Assembly (NCBI GenBank): GCA_037042915.1
Contig: CM073193.1
Location: 4,402,001-4,466,000, forward strand
Origin: Auricularia sp. M13
Taxonomy: Eukaryota > Basidiomycota > Agaricomycetes > Auriculariales > Auriculariaceae
Direction: 5' to 3'
Length of the DNA stretch: 64,000 nt
Shown: one piece after another, positions 21,610 through 34,732 of the stretch
Numbering within the stretch: position 1 is the stretch's first letter
Layout of the letters: every line of letters starts with the position of its first letter
The notes under the pieces: model-generated
The model's database searches: none
Seen by the model: the letters and a program-made list of their open reading frames with translations, nothing else
What the model was told of the DNA's origin: nothing
Program-made: the position numbers and the translations under genes

Positions 21610-23031
21610 TTAACGCCCTTTGGCGTGCTCGTAATGGAGGACGTGATGCTGCACGCGCCCCTCGCCGCCCAGCTCGGGGAACGTCCCGTCACGCACGCCA
21701 GCCGAAAAATCGAGCACGAAGGCCCGTGTGCGCGTCAGCCCGAACACGCGCGCGTCCTCCAGCGCCAGGCCGTAGACGGGCGAGCTCTCGGCCCGCCCGG
21801 GGGCGTAGACGCTCCAGCCCGCGCGTGGCATGCGCACGTCGAAGAGGGCAGTCAGACCGTGGCGCGCGGTGCCGGCGCCTACTTTGTTGCCCGCAGACGA
21901 CACGCTGAAGATCGCGTCGGGCGTCCAGGGGTCGCGCAGGAGGAGCGCGGGGCCCGATGAGGGAGGCAGGCGCGTGTCGTAGGCGCGTGTGCCGCCGTCG
22001 AACCAGCCGCTGAGGAGGACGTGCGGAGTCATGTTTGCAAGCGCGTAGACGGCCGCCCCACGACCGGGCGGAGCACCGGGCAGAGATGTGAAGTCCAAGT
22101 CTATGCCACCGTCGGGACGGATCGCGTGAAGGGCAAGCGGCGCATCGACGTGCGACCGACCGAAGGCGAGGAAGGACGCATCTGGGCCTATGTGAATGCT
22201 CCAGGACCGTCCGCGACGCGTTCCAGGGAGAGTGAGCAGAGATGGAGCTTGCCACGGCGCGTTCGCGCGGTACAGCACCGCGCAGCCCGTGCGCGAAAGC
22301 ACGGCGGTGTTCTGGCCGCAAGTAGCAAGAGCGGTCAAGCCTTTCGGTCCGCGCTCGTACGACGCCGTGCGAACAACTCGGCTTGGGTCGTGCGCTGGGG
22401 CTGACTGCTCCACCTTGGGCAGGTAGAGTCGCTCGACTGTACCGTCGCCGAGTGCAATCATCAAGGTCCTGTCGTCGCCTTCTCGATCTGGGACAAAGGA
22501 CGCGCCAATAAGGTCTCTTCGCCCATCGCGAGATGTAGCATGCGGCAGAGCAACGCGGGTCTCGAGGGCAATGCCGCTCGGTTCCAGCTGGTATCGCTGT
22601 GGTGGTCGAAAAGCGAACGATAGCAGAGCGTTTCCCGCAACCACCGCAAGGCGTGAGGACGAAGTTGCCATCACCGGGTGGAATATGGAAGGCCAGGGAG
22701 TGCACAGGGCCTGCGCTGCGAATCTGCGGCGTTGCCAATCTCGGTCGGCCAGGTGGAGGTGAACAGCACAAGTCTTGTCGGTCCACTGAGAATACACAGC
22801 GCGCATGCTGGGTGAAGCAGACTCGTCCATGTGCAGACGCCTATATGTATTCCAGCCATGGTCATGCACCTGCTATCTTGTGAATGCCAGGCTACCTGGT
22901 TCAAGGCCTTAACGCACAAGCTTGTAGAGCCGCCTGCAAGTCTCAGCGAGGTAGAAGAGGTCTGCTATGTCCAGGTATATGAAGAATATGAGGTGTATGT
23001 CGTCAGGGAGGTCGGAAAATCGGGTGGTCAT
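21610..23031 (-). CDS. F-box protein with C-terminal beta-propeller-like domain
   Basis: Exon 1 starts at 23031 and encodes the F-box (FSDLPDDIHLIFFIYLDIAD, then LAETCRRLYKLV). A short intron with GTGCGT donor joins KLV to HDHGWNTYRRLH in the main exon, which continues about 415 residues. The rest has WD40-like strands such as LLSGWFDGGTRAYDTR and VGAGTARHGLTALFDVR, as in F-box/WD substrate receptors of SCF ubiquitin ligases. The substrate is unknown. High GC and many Arg/Pro codons. Intact; the stop is at 21610-21612. Confidence 0.75.
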
Positions 23032-23592
23032 GGTTTATGAAGCCGGAACGACGCTGGTGCTGACATTTTTAAGTATACGAGGAAGCTGGCCGGTGCAAGT
23101 GACGCCCGACTCTGACTCCGCAACTTGTCAGTGCTCAGCCCTCAGCTCGGGTCCGAGTCCGCACTGGCGGTGCCATCTCTCGTCCAAGACTTGTTGCAAC
23201 CGAAGGAACTCTGAGCCCTGGTCTTCAACGCTTCATCCTTGAAGCTTGAAGCTTCAGCTCAGGACATGGTTGACGAATACACGGACTACACAGTGTTTAC
23301 GATATGCTTCGGTTGGATGCCCATCGTTGTAACCGCACCCATCGCAACGATTTGGCAACAGTCTGCTGGCCGAATGGTGAATCGTTTCTCTCGCAATATG
23401 GCGCGTGTACGTGGAAGCTGTCCGGCCATGAGGGTAACCTATTGGTTGTCGCCTTCTGCATGCTTCTCTCTGCCCGGCCCACCAGCACCCGGCTGCACTC
23501 ACGCGGGCTACAATCTTGCATAAGTATAAGATAAGGCGCCTGCATGCTTTGGGGCAATCAGTCGTCCTGCTCTGGAAGGACTCGCGACGGTG
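23032..23592. other. Intergenic region, F-box protein to sedolisin
   Basis: Divergent promoter region. A TATA-like AAGTATAAG lies near 23521, about 65 bp before the protease ATG, next to GATAAGG. A short palindromic stretch of GAAGCTT repeats occurs near 23235-23260. No gene seen. Confidence 0.45.
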
Positions 23593-26448
23593 ATGCTGCT
23601 CAGTTTGCTGCCCATGTTCGTCACCGTCGTACTTGCTGGTCCCACGCCGCGCTCTTTGGCTGTCAAAGAGGTCTTCCCGGCCCCGCGTGGGTGGCGCGTC
23701 CGCGCACCTGCGCCAGCGGAACACACGATCAGCCTGCGTGTCGGTCTGGCACAGGGCAATTTCGGTGCGCTCGAGAATGCGCTGTACGCCGTGAGCGACC
23801 CGCGGAACCCGCGCTACGGGCAACATCTGTCTAAGGCAGATGTTGAGGCCCTCGTCGCGCCGAAGACAGACTCTATGCGCCTTGTCACTGAATGGCTTTC
23901 GGAGCACGGTTTTGCCGCGGATGACCTCTCGTTCTCGCCCGCACGCGACTGGGTCAAAGTTGACGCCAGTGTAGGGAAACTGGAGCAAATGCTCGACACT
24001 GTGCGTATTTCCTGTCTTGTGCTGCTTAGAATTATATGAGACTATTTTGTTAGAAATTTCACATCTGGGAGCATGCCGACGGCGGAGAGCCGCTTGTGCG
24101 CACGACACAGTACAGTCTCCCGGCGCATCTGCACGAGTATATCGATGTTGTGCAACCCACTACTCTCTTCGCACGTCTGGCTGCCAACCATCGTCCGACC
24201 GTCAAGATTGAATCGGTGGACGAAGTGACAGCCTTCGCCACGCCTGCGCCCAGCTGCAATTCGTCGATCACACTCCAGTGTCTGCAAGATCTGTATAATA
24301 TCAATGGCTACGAGCCTCAAGCAACTGACCGCAACAGCGTCGGAATCACAGGCGTGTATATCTTGTGCAGGCAACAGGGTCCGTCCTGATCTTTGCGCTC
24401 GTTCAGGGTACCTCGAAGAGTTTGCAAATACTGCGGACTTGCAGTCGTTCTTCATCTCGCAGCGGCCCGCGGGTGCTAACTTCACTTTCGAGACTATCCT
24501 CATCATCAACCCCGAGTTCGATGGAGTGCATTAATTCACCTTGAGCAAAGATGGCACGAACCCTCAGGATCCTGACGATGCTGGTGGAGAGGCAAATCTG
24601 GACGTTCAATTCGCTTTCGGACTGGCCTTCCCCACTCCTGCAACATTCTTTTCCACTGGTGGACGCCCGCCATTTATTCCTGAATTGGGCAGTACGCAGA
24701 ACACGAACGAGCCCTACCTCGACGTAGGTTTTCACCTCTCTCTGTTGTGCAGAAGTGTTGATCGGCGCCATCGTTGCAGTGGGTGGAGTTTGTGCTAGGC
24801 TTGGACTCCCCGCCGCTTGTGATCAGGCATGTCTGTGCGACGTGGCGATTTGGAGCTGACTGACACGCAATTTTAGCACTTCCTATGGTGAGGACGAGCA
24901 GACGGTTCCCGAATCGTACGCGCGCCGTGTGTGCGCCGACTTTGCGCAGCTCGGAGCTCGCGGCGTCACGCTCGTGTTCAGCAGCGGCGACGGCGGTGTG
25001 GGCGACGGCGACCCGAACCCGGCAACGCAGACATGCATCACCAATGACGGCAAGAACATCACGAAGTTTATGGGTGCGTTCCCAGCGGGTTGTCCATTGT
25101 GCGTGTTTGGAACATATATCATCAAATATGCTCTGAGATAACCTGACCAGCGTTACTGCCGTTGGTGGCACTCACTTCATTCCCGAGGTCGCCATCGGTT
25201 TCTCAGGAGGAGGTTTCAGCGACTACGTGCGTGTTTCCGTCACTTTCAAAGATATTCTAACCCGTTCTCGCAGTTTGAGCGTCCCGCATATCAGGATGCA
25301 ATTGTGTCCGCCTTCCTGGACACCGTACCCCAACAGACATACGCGGGCTTATTCAATCGGTAAGCTCGACACCCACTGTCTGACGACTTCATGTGACTCC
25401 TTCCCTAGCTCTGGACGCGTGAGTCTCCTCCCGTAAATAAAATGGGCAAAGCCTCATAAGATTCGAATCCACAGGGATACCCGGATGTTTCCCTCCAGTC
25501 GAGCCGCTTCCGGGTCTTCGTGGGCGGAAGCCAGTTCTTGATCAGTGGCACAAGCGCCTCGTCACCTGCATTCGCCGGCATAGTAGCTCTCCTTAGTCTC
25601 CTTTGCAGACTTTACGAAGGAAGATAATCGTTCCAAATGTAAAGTCTGCATCAAAACGCGCCTGCCTGATCGTTGGTCGGCCTTCGGTCAAAACCGGTGA
25701 TGGCGCAGATCAGACGGCTCAAGCCGGAAGCCGAAAAATAATTTAAAAATAATTTCTCCCAGCAGTCTGAGCACTTTGAGTCCATATAGCGAGACATTTG
25801 GTGTTTAAGATACCTTAACATTGTAATATAATAGGTTCAGGGGGCTCAATTGCCTTCCATTGACTCCCACGCTCAGCAGAGGGTTATCGGGCGTCTAACG
25901 GCAACTGTCGATCGAAATCGTTGAAACCGTCCGCAACATCGTTCTACTCCCTTTCTCGACCCGAAATCGGTGAAATAATGTCATATAATCAAGTTTAAGC
26001 ATTATAGACGCCCCAGGAAGTGAAGAGGGCTTGCCAAACGCGTCGGCAATCGGCGTGCTGAGATCACGTGCCGCAGCGAAGGCCGACCAGCGCTGTCGGA
26101 TGCTGAATTGATACAGACTAAGCTCTCCTCAACGACGCACGTCTGGCTGCAGGGAAGTCTCCGCTCGGATTCCTCAACCCGTTCTTGTACCAGGAGGGCC
26201 TGGCGGGATTCAATGACATTACCATTGGTGTATGTGTTTGCGCTGCTACTGCGACTGTGTGTCGGCGGCTAATTATCCTGCAGAACAACCCTGGCTGTGG
26301 AACACCAGGCTTCAATGTCAGTCTCGATGTCCCATGCCTGTGGGATCAAGCTGACCAGATCCCCCAGGCCAGCACCGGATGGGACCCTGTTACAGGATTC
26401 GGCACACCGGACTTTACGAAGTTGAAGGATATCGCGGTGCAGTTCTGA
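23593..26448 (+). pseudogene. Sedolisin / tripeptidyl peptidase (S53), disrupted
   Basis: Secreted acid serine protease. Signal peptide MLLSLLPMFVTVVLAGPTPR; pro-kumamolisin domain (VSDPRNPRYGQHLSKADVEA); catalytic Glu and Asp in GGEANLDVQF; oxyanion Asp region [11 protein letters not shown]; nucleophile in SGTSASSPAFAG; calcium-site region near GWDPVTGFGTPDF. Lesions: an in-frame TAA at 24532-24534, avoidable only by assuming a 78-nt intron with a weak donor that removes conserved sequence; and a 527-bp insertion (25594-26120) that splits GIVALL from NDARLAAG. Two introns appear to use GC donors (AG/GCGTGT near 24350 and AG/GCATGT near 24826), and one exon is only 10 nt (25409-25418). Without the insertion the frame is exactly restored, so the insertion is younger than the gene. 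Confidence 0.8.
25594..26120. mobile_element. 527-bp non-autonomous insertion in the protease gene, 9-bp TSD
   Basis: Flanked by the direct repeat AGCTCTCCT at 25585-25593 and 26121-26129. Ends are TAGTCT and AGACTA, a 6-bp terminal inverted repeat. Subterminal inverted repeats exist: GGTCGGCCTTCG near 25677 with CGAAGGCCGACC near 26080, and a hairpin TGCAGACTTTAC/GTAAAGTCTGCA near 25607-25652. AT-richer than its host gene. A 9-bp duplication suggests a Mutator-like MITE; 8-bp hAT-like reading is possible if one base is fortuitous. Confidence 0.85.
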
Positions 26449-27573
26449 CGATGGCAATGAAGGGTTGTGCGGAACCGTCTCTTCCCATGCAATGCAATGC
26501 AGTGATAGTAAGGGTGTACAACTTGAATGGAGATGCCTATCCATCGCGATCTGAGATAATAACTCTTGCTGCTCGGGACCGTTCGCGCGCAGCAAGTCTC
26601 CTAGGAATGCTCCAAGGATCACCGACATCGGCACCGACGGGAATACTGCCGAGTCTACTCAACGGCCACACAATTCCTACTGCGCGGCCTTGGATGAGCG
26701 CCATAGAAACCTGTCAACAAGATGCTTGGTGGGCGTGAAAAGGGTCCAGGATAGATAACTGACTGGGCCAAAAGAATTGCTGTCTCTCCCACGGGGCTCG
26801 TCTCCTGTGTAACATCGGCATGAGAAGGGGATAAAAGCGGGAGATCGCGTGTGTCAGACCTTCTACCCACACATGATATGGTGGGATGCGCACAACAGGC
26901 TCGGGATACCTAGGAAGAGGTGTTATCTGTGGGGAAATGAGAAAGGCATTTGTAAAAATGGGTAAATAATACGAACGAGGTCGCCTTCTAGGGCGACGAC
27001 TCGCTTGACAAGCAGCACATTAGGGTCGGTCGGAGATCTTGGGGAGCGTGAGCAGAAGTAAAGACCTGAAAACTTGAACGGACTTTAAGAAAACGACCTC
27101 TCCTCTTGCGAGTGGCGGCGCCGCAAAACGATGGAAAAGGACAACGTCGTGGGATGCTGATGAATCCGGATTGAACAATGGCTTGTGCCTCGGTTAGAGT
27201 TGCCTAGTAGCTAGAAGAAAGAATGCACATACTTGCATGGAACGGCCATCAATGCGCTACGTGACAATACGAAGGTCAATTACGATGCATGACGACTACA
27301 ATGCTTACTTTCAGTGTGAAGGCCTTCTGGTCGACAAGCCACGCTGCATAACGATACATGTGTTATTGCAAAGGAAATTTCAAAAATTCGTGTCATGAAC
27401 CTATTGATACCCAGCCCACGAGCGAGTAGAATCCTCGTCGTATTGACACTGACATCGGCAGACGGAAGAGAATGAACACGGGTTCGATCTCCGCTTGAAT
27501 ACGCGTTATCCTCATCCCCACAGTGCTTACCAGCGGCCAGTCGCCCTCCGCTTCACGAACTGAACCCACCCCT
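26449..27573. other. 1.1-kb intergenic region without recognised features
   Basis: Between the protease and kelch-MYND copy 2. Only short, unconvincing ORFs; no repeats or RNA genes recognised. Confidence 0.4.
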
Positions 27574-30176
27574 ATGGTCAGGATCACAGAGGAGACGCGC
27601 GAACGCCAAAGCCAGCATGCCGCGATTTTGGCCGCGACCTTGGCCTCGCTCGGCAGCCAGGATTTCGGCGCATACGCCAACTGGAGCAGTGGCAGGCTCC
27701 AGTCCTACGAGAATACCAGTACGGAGAAGATATTCTACCGGCGCTTGCGCTCCGCGGGCATGACGACTGCCCAAATCCGCGACACTGTGCCTACCATGGG
27801 CGCTGCTTACGACGAGTTACCCGCCACTTCAATGGCATACGTCCACGGTTTAGCTCTGAAAGAAGAAGGGACCGGGCTCTTTGCAGGGGGCTCCTACGAA
27901 AGCGCCATCCGCAAGTACAAGAGCGCTATTCGTGCGATTCTAGGCGATGAAACAATCGAGCTCCCGTCGCCTTGCTATCTCTATCAACCGTACCTCAAAT
28001 TTGGCGTGCCACAGTCTGTTAACGGTGCACTTCGGAGCCACGGCGACCTCGATGGATTTCAATGGGCTCAGTATGTTGATATTATGGCTTTGTTGGGCAA
28101 CATTGCCGCGTGCCACATCAAGCTGAAAAATACTGTCGAAGTATTCTGATTCCCCGTATGCAGCTTGTTCATGCGCTAACCAATGATCTTTTGCCTAGGC
28201 AATCGATGCAATTCTCGAATTCGAACAATTCACAACCTGCATTCAATTGACGAGCGCAAAACCGCCATTGCCAGGTGAGCTCACCGGCCTTATTCGCTTG
28301 TGACGCACTCTAACCTTTTTGTATTCAAGCGTGGAAGGTAGGACGCCGAGAATTAGACTCGCTCCATCCTTCAACTCACTGATACTCAGGACTTTCATAT
28401 ATCTGTGGGCGAGTACTGGCTGGTTCGATTCAAGAGTTGGCTGCGCGCTATCGCTCTATTCAAGTCCCTCGGCAATACTGCAGTCTCCGCGTCATTCGGC
28501 CAACTGGCTATGGGTGACTACGGCTCGGTCTCGCCTGATGTCGTGAAGACTTTCCCGAAGCTCGCTGAGGTTCACGAGGAGCTGAAGCCAATGGAATGGT
28601 TCAGACATCGCCACCCTGAGCCTAACATCTCCGAGCGACACGTGCAGGACCCAGCGCTTCAGGTTCTCGGCATTTGGGAGCGCCAGGCCTATGCACCGGC
28701 GAGCGCGAAACCGGGCGGACGCACGCAGGCCTCAACCTGGATTTGGCACGGCGCACTGTATGTTGCTGGTGGAAGCACCGACAAAGACGGGCCAGTAGGG
28801 CTTTCCGATATGTGGTACGCTATGCGCAGAAGATTATTCGGGACAAATTTCACTCATGCGTCCCTCCAATGCAAAGGCGTCTGGACCTGAAAACCCGAAT
28901 CTGGCGGAGGCTACCTGACATCCCCGTTTCCACCCTTCGTCACGACACTACTGACTCTGGTATCACGGGGGGTCTCCAGATCTGGAATAACAAGGCGTAC
29001 TGCTTCGTCGGGGTGTCTAAAATCGCCGTTTTTGATCTTGCGAAGGAAACTTGGAGCGTCGTACAAACCCTCATGCCGCGAGGAACGCGCTGGCCATATG
29101 ACAGATCTGGCGAATTCTTATCGTCATTTTCCACGGCCATGTTCGAAGGTGTGCTCTATGTCTTTGGAGGCGAGGACGGGTTCTGCCTTCTGGGGACAAA
29201 CATCTTCATGGCGCTTGACCTGTCGACATACCGCTGGACGCATATCAGTGGCACTTCTGTGCAAAGACCCGTACTAGGGGAACCCGACTTGCGAACTGAT
29301 CCTGCAATGTGGGCTGTGCCGTCCGAACGGAGGATCTACATCTATCAGGGCTCTGCGAAGCGTAGCGTTGCATACCTCAGAAAAGACCCTCAGGGTAGTC
29401 CGACTGATCACACATATGGCTGCTGCTGGAGCTATCACGTCGATGACCGGGAGTGGCGACGCGAGAAGCTCCGCGGCAACTATGCTTCTCCACGCACCGA
29501 GATGGCGTATTGCTGGTCGCCTTCGCTGCAGCGGACTGTGATCTACGGAGGGTACAACAGCAGCCTTCTAACTATGGATGACTCAAAGCCAGTCCCACCC
29601 GACACCCCTGTTATTCCTGATTCCATGTTCCAATATGCTTACTTCGGCGATGCGTTCTTGTTCGACCCCGCCACCCGACTCTGGCAACACATTTTGGTCA
29701 AAGGCTTCCCGTCGTACCGCGCAGGCTCCTCGTTTGTCTGCGATCCTGACAGCGGCAAACTCTACCTATTTGGAGGTTCGCGCTACAGCTTGTTCCGTGG
29801 CATTGACTTTGCACTAACCCGTACCCAGGTTACACCAACGCCGAATACGTCCCCGCAAATAGGGAAACCGTCCGTATGTACGGAGACCTCTGGCAGTTGA
29901 AGATCGATCTTCCTGGCGGTCATTGGGACCCGAAGGATCTCGAGCGCGACATTCGATTAGAACGCGCGGGGCCGTGGATGAGATGCTTCACGTGTGGTAA
30001 CTGCGGAATAAACTGGCAAAAATGTGAGGTTCATTACTGGTCGTTATCATCTGGCGTTAACATTATGAGCTCCAGGCGGTGGTACTTGTGGTGGAAAGCT
30101 GTACTTCTGCTCGAAGGACTGTCAGAAGAACGGTTGGAAAGAGCACAAAGAAACCCATGGCTGCCGAAAGCGCTGA
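27574..30176 (+). CDS. Kelch-repeat protein with C-terminal MYND zinc finger, copy 2
   Basis: Paralogue of 7786-10393 with the same order: helical N-terminus (MVRITEETRERQSQ, ALKEEGTGLFAGGSYESAIR), kelch-like blades (WIWHGALYVAGG, VLYVFGGEDG, TVIYGGYNS, KLYLFGG) and MYND finger (CFTCGNCG, LYFCSKDCQKNGWKEHKETH). Unlike copy 1, the central exon is uninterrupted from about 28870 to 29770, so this is the better candidate for a functional member. Introns include ones after TVE near 28142, at 28276-28327, within LFGG near 29779-29829, and after WQKC near 30024-30076. Probable interaction scaffold; no substrate can be named. Confidence 0.85.
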
Positions 30177-30549
30177 AGACACAGACTTAGGTTTCCACAT
30201 TATGATTGTATTTACTAATTTGCGTACCCTATGCCTCGCCGATGTGGTATAAACAAGTATCAGTCAAGTCCCAAAGCGATAGAGAAACCTCCCTCTGCCG
30301 CAGGTTCGGACTCATGCATACTTGAAAATGATGTAGTCCTCTATTCTTGTTCCCACATGTCAACTGCAACCGTGTATGTTTACACAATCACCAACTGGAA
30401 TCGAAATGCATTCAGCCGATCTACAGCGACTTGACGCCTAAACGCCTATCACTTCCAGTGCTCCCAAATCAGTGACGGGCCCGACGCCGTCAGTGCAGTA
30501 CATCCCTCCGCTATATCTCCCTCTCTATACCTCTCTCCTCACTCCAGAA
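30177..30549. other. Intergenic region, kelch-MYND copy 2 to receptor-like gene
   Basis: No gene recognised; a weak TATA-like CTATATC lies about 40 bp before the next start codon. Confidence 0.4.
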
Positions 30550-31985
30550 ATGGCGGGATCTCAGCTGGCGCTGCAGGTGATAGGAGTCGGCGTCGCCATC
30601 CTCGGTGGGCAGGTGCTCCTCCCGCTCCTCATCGGCACTATCCTCTTTGCGCGCGGCGTGCGGCGCAACCCACTTCTCGTCAATCTGCTACTTCCGTGGG
30701 TCATGTACTCTGTGGGGGTTTGCTTGCTGTGAGTCGCGGTGTAGCGATAGGTCAACTGTGGCTGCAGCTAGCCATAGGTTGTACACCGGCCACATGGACG
30801 AGAGCAAGCCTCCGCGAGGGATATGCTATGCACAGCTGGCTATAACGCTCGGAGCACTGGTCATGCAAGTATTCTCGCTTCATCTCCCTAGGACTGGCTT
30901 TGCTGAACTCGAATATTGCTCCTGGCAGGGCGTCTATTGCGCTCCTGAGCTACACGCTATCAGTGCGTCCATTCACCAAAAGTGAATGTCTCCAGATTGA
31001 ACATATTTAAGCTCTACTGCTCCGAGCCTCGCGGGGAAGCGGCAGCAGGGGAAGGCAACATCTCGATGCGGACCACCTACCTCGTACGCCGAGTTACACA
31101 CTCCTTCCTTCATCTCACCACGGCCCTGGACAGCTCAGCTCGATACCACTCATTGGCGTCTCCGTGTACGAGATCTCCCTCCTCCACGTACGCGAGCAAT
31201 CCATTAGCAGCGCACTTGCGATCAAGGTGCTTGACTGATGCCCCGCCGTGAACGGCACTGGCAGATCTTCTCTTCGCAATGGAGCGAGCTTCAAGTCGAG
31301 CGGGACGTCATGGTATGCGCGATCAAGCAAAACCACGAAGTGTACGCCATCGAGAGCAGGGCAGTAAAGCACATTCTGACGCGCTGGCAGGACGCGCGCC
31401 GCCGAGGCCATCGCGGCGGGGTCGACATTGGTCTCTGTCATTTTGACAGGTGCGCGACACCAATAGTGACCGTACTAGCACTAGTTGACACACACAATGC
31501 CTGATGAAGTGGACCTGCTCTTCCGCTACGGCGCCGGGTTGAAGCACGTTCTCCGCGGTAACGCGGGGTACCGCGAGCTCGTCCTCGCGCCGATGCGCCC
31601 GTGGAAGCGCGTGCTCATTCGGCTAGCCATTTTCGAGAGCTACTGTGTCTTCGCGTTGCTGTGAGTTTGGGTAGACCAGGCAATCTCGCGAGTCGCTGAT
31701 GGAATGCTTTTAGAGCCTGGTATGTCGACAGCAGACGTCGCCCGCGCCTGCAATCGCTGACAAAGAGACTGCCGCGGTAAGCCTGGTCCTCCTTTCGGAT
31801 CCCTCGCGCCCGGTGCGCGAAGCGATGTGGGCGTTCGGAGACTCTGGTAAGCGTTGCCGATCCCTTCGATTGCCCGTCAAAACCTGCGTTGATCATGGCC
31901 GACAGTCCCTCTGGTGGTGTTTTTCATCTTTGGGACCAATCCAGTACGTATTTCAGGAGAGTCGGAGTCGTTATCCAGTAGATGA
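30550..31985 (+). CDS. Basidiomycete seven-helix receptor-like membrane protein
   Basis: Exon 1 encodes two membrane helices (LQVIGVGVAILGGQVLLPLL, then PLLVNLLLPWVMYSVGVCLL); after the first intron comes LYTGHMDESKPPRGICYAQL, the loop pattern of a basidiomycete seven-helix family. Later parts show a helix around RVLIRLAIFESYCVFALLAW and a last helix PLVVFFIFGTNP, followed by a short Ser-rich tail (SGESESLSSR) ending at 31985. The middle (about 30980-31500) could not be modelled exon by exon, and one junction near 31775 is unresolved, so an inactivating lesion is possible. Signalling role and ligand are unknown. Confidence 0.5.
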
Positions 31986-32568
31986 CCGGTCCGCGCGTAG
32001 GATATCATGGGAGCATGGTGCTTTTGGCGACGAGCAAAGGCTGCCGGGGACGAAGAGACATAGATCCTGGAGCAAATGTGTAGTTTTAGCAGTTGAAGCT
32101 TAGAGCCCAGAATGTACTGTTGTGTTTGTGCTAACGTTGAAGCTGTACCGCTTCGTCGAAAGTTGTGGCGACCATCACGCCTCGAACTGCCAGGATGTTT
32201 CGCCAGCGAGTTCGTAGACGACCGGAAGTCGAAGGGCCAAACTTCGGACACTCCGTGTTTAAGAAGACTCTGGCGGTGGGAAGACAGCGCGCGCGTGGAT
32301 GCCAGTGCGAGAGAAAATAGACAGGCGAAGGCCAGTCATGATCATCGACAGATTTCGACAGCGCTAGCCTGAAAAACTTCTGGAACCGCGAGAGCAGGCC
32401 GAACGTCACAGCACGTATTCCAAAGGCTAAATGTAGTCACGATAGGCTGGGGCCCCGCTGACGAGGAGATAGATATCTTGCCGCGAGCCGTTGGTAAGGA
32501 TTGCCGCCGCCGCCGAAGAGCTGCCGGAAGCTATACGATACCAGTGAACTCTGACTCTCGACGCGACC
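31986..32568. other. Intergenic region, receptor-like gene to ATE1
   Basis: No gene, repeat or RNA recognised. Confidence 0.4.
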
Positions 32569-34430
<1,862 letters not shown>

Positions 34431-34732
34431 GTTCTTACTTGGGAGGACTGCTTTCGCGTGCTAACGCTTTGAACGCATAAATATGTACTTGCTTAGATGG
34501 GGATCTGTTGTAGGATACTTATGTACAGGTAGAAAAACATGTGGCCTGCGTGTGGCATTGCGTACCTGGTTGCTTACTCTATGTCAAGTGTAGAACAAAA
34601 GCAAACATGCCAATACGGAACGTTGTGAATCGGATCAGGCGGAGTTGAATACGCTGTTCGTTCTCTTCCCGCAACTTTTGCACCACGTACTGTAGACCGC
34701 CTCCTTCACCGACTGCTATCCTGTCCAACGGC
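34431..34732. other. Intergenic region, ATE1 to FunK1 copy 2
   Basis: No gene or repeat recognised. Confidence 0.4.

Noticed and set aside
23254-24108. 284-aa minus-strand ORF overlapping the protease start
   Set aside because: Covers the sedolisin signal peptide and prodomain, which are well supported on the plus strand.
25594-26120. The 527-bp segment as an ordinary intron of the protease
   Set aside because: It is bounded by a 9-bp direct repeat and a TAGTCT/AGACTA terminal repeat rather than GT/AG, and is ten times longer than neighbouring introns.
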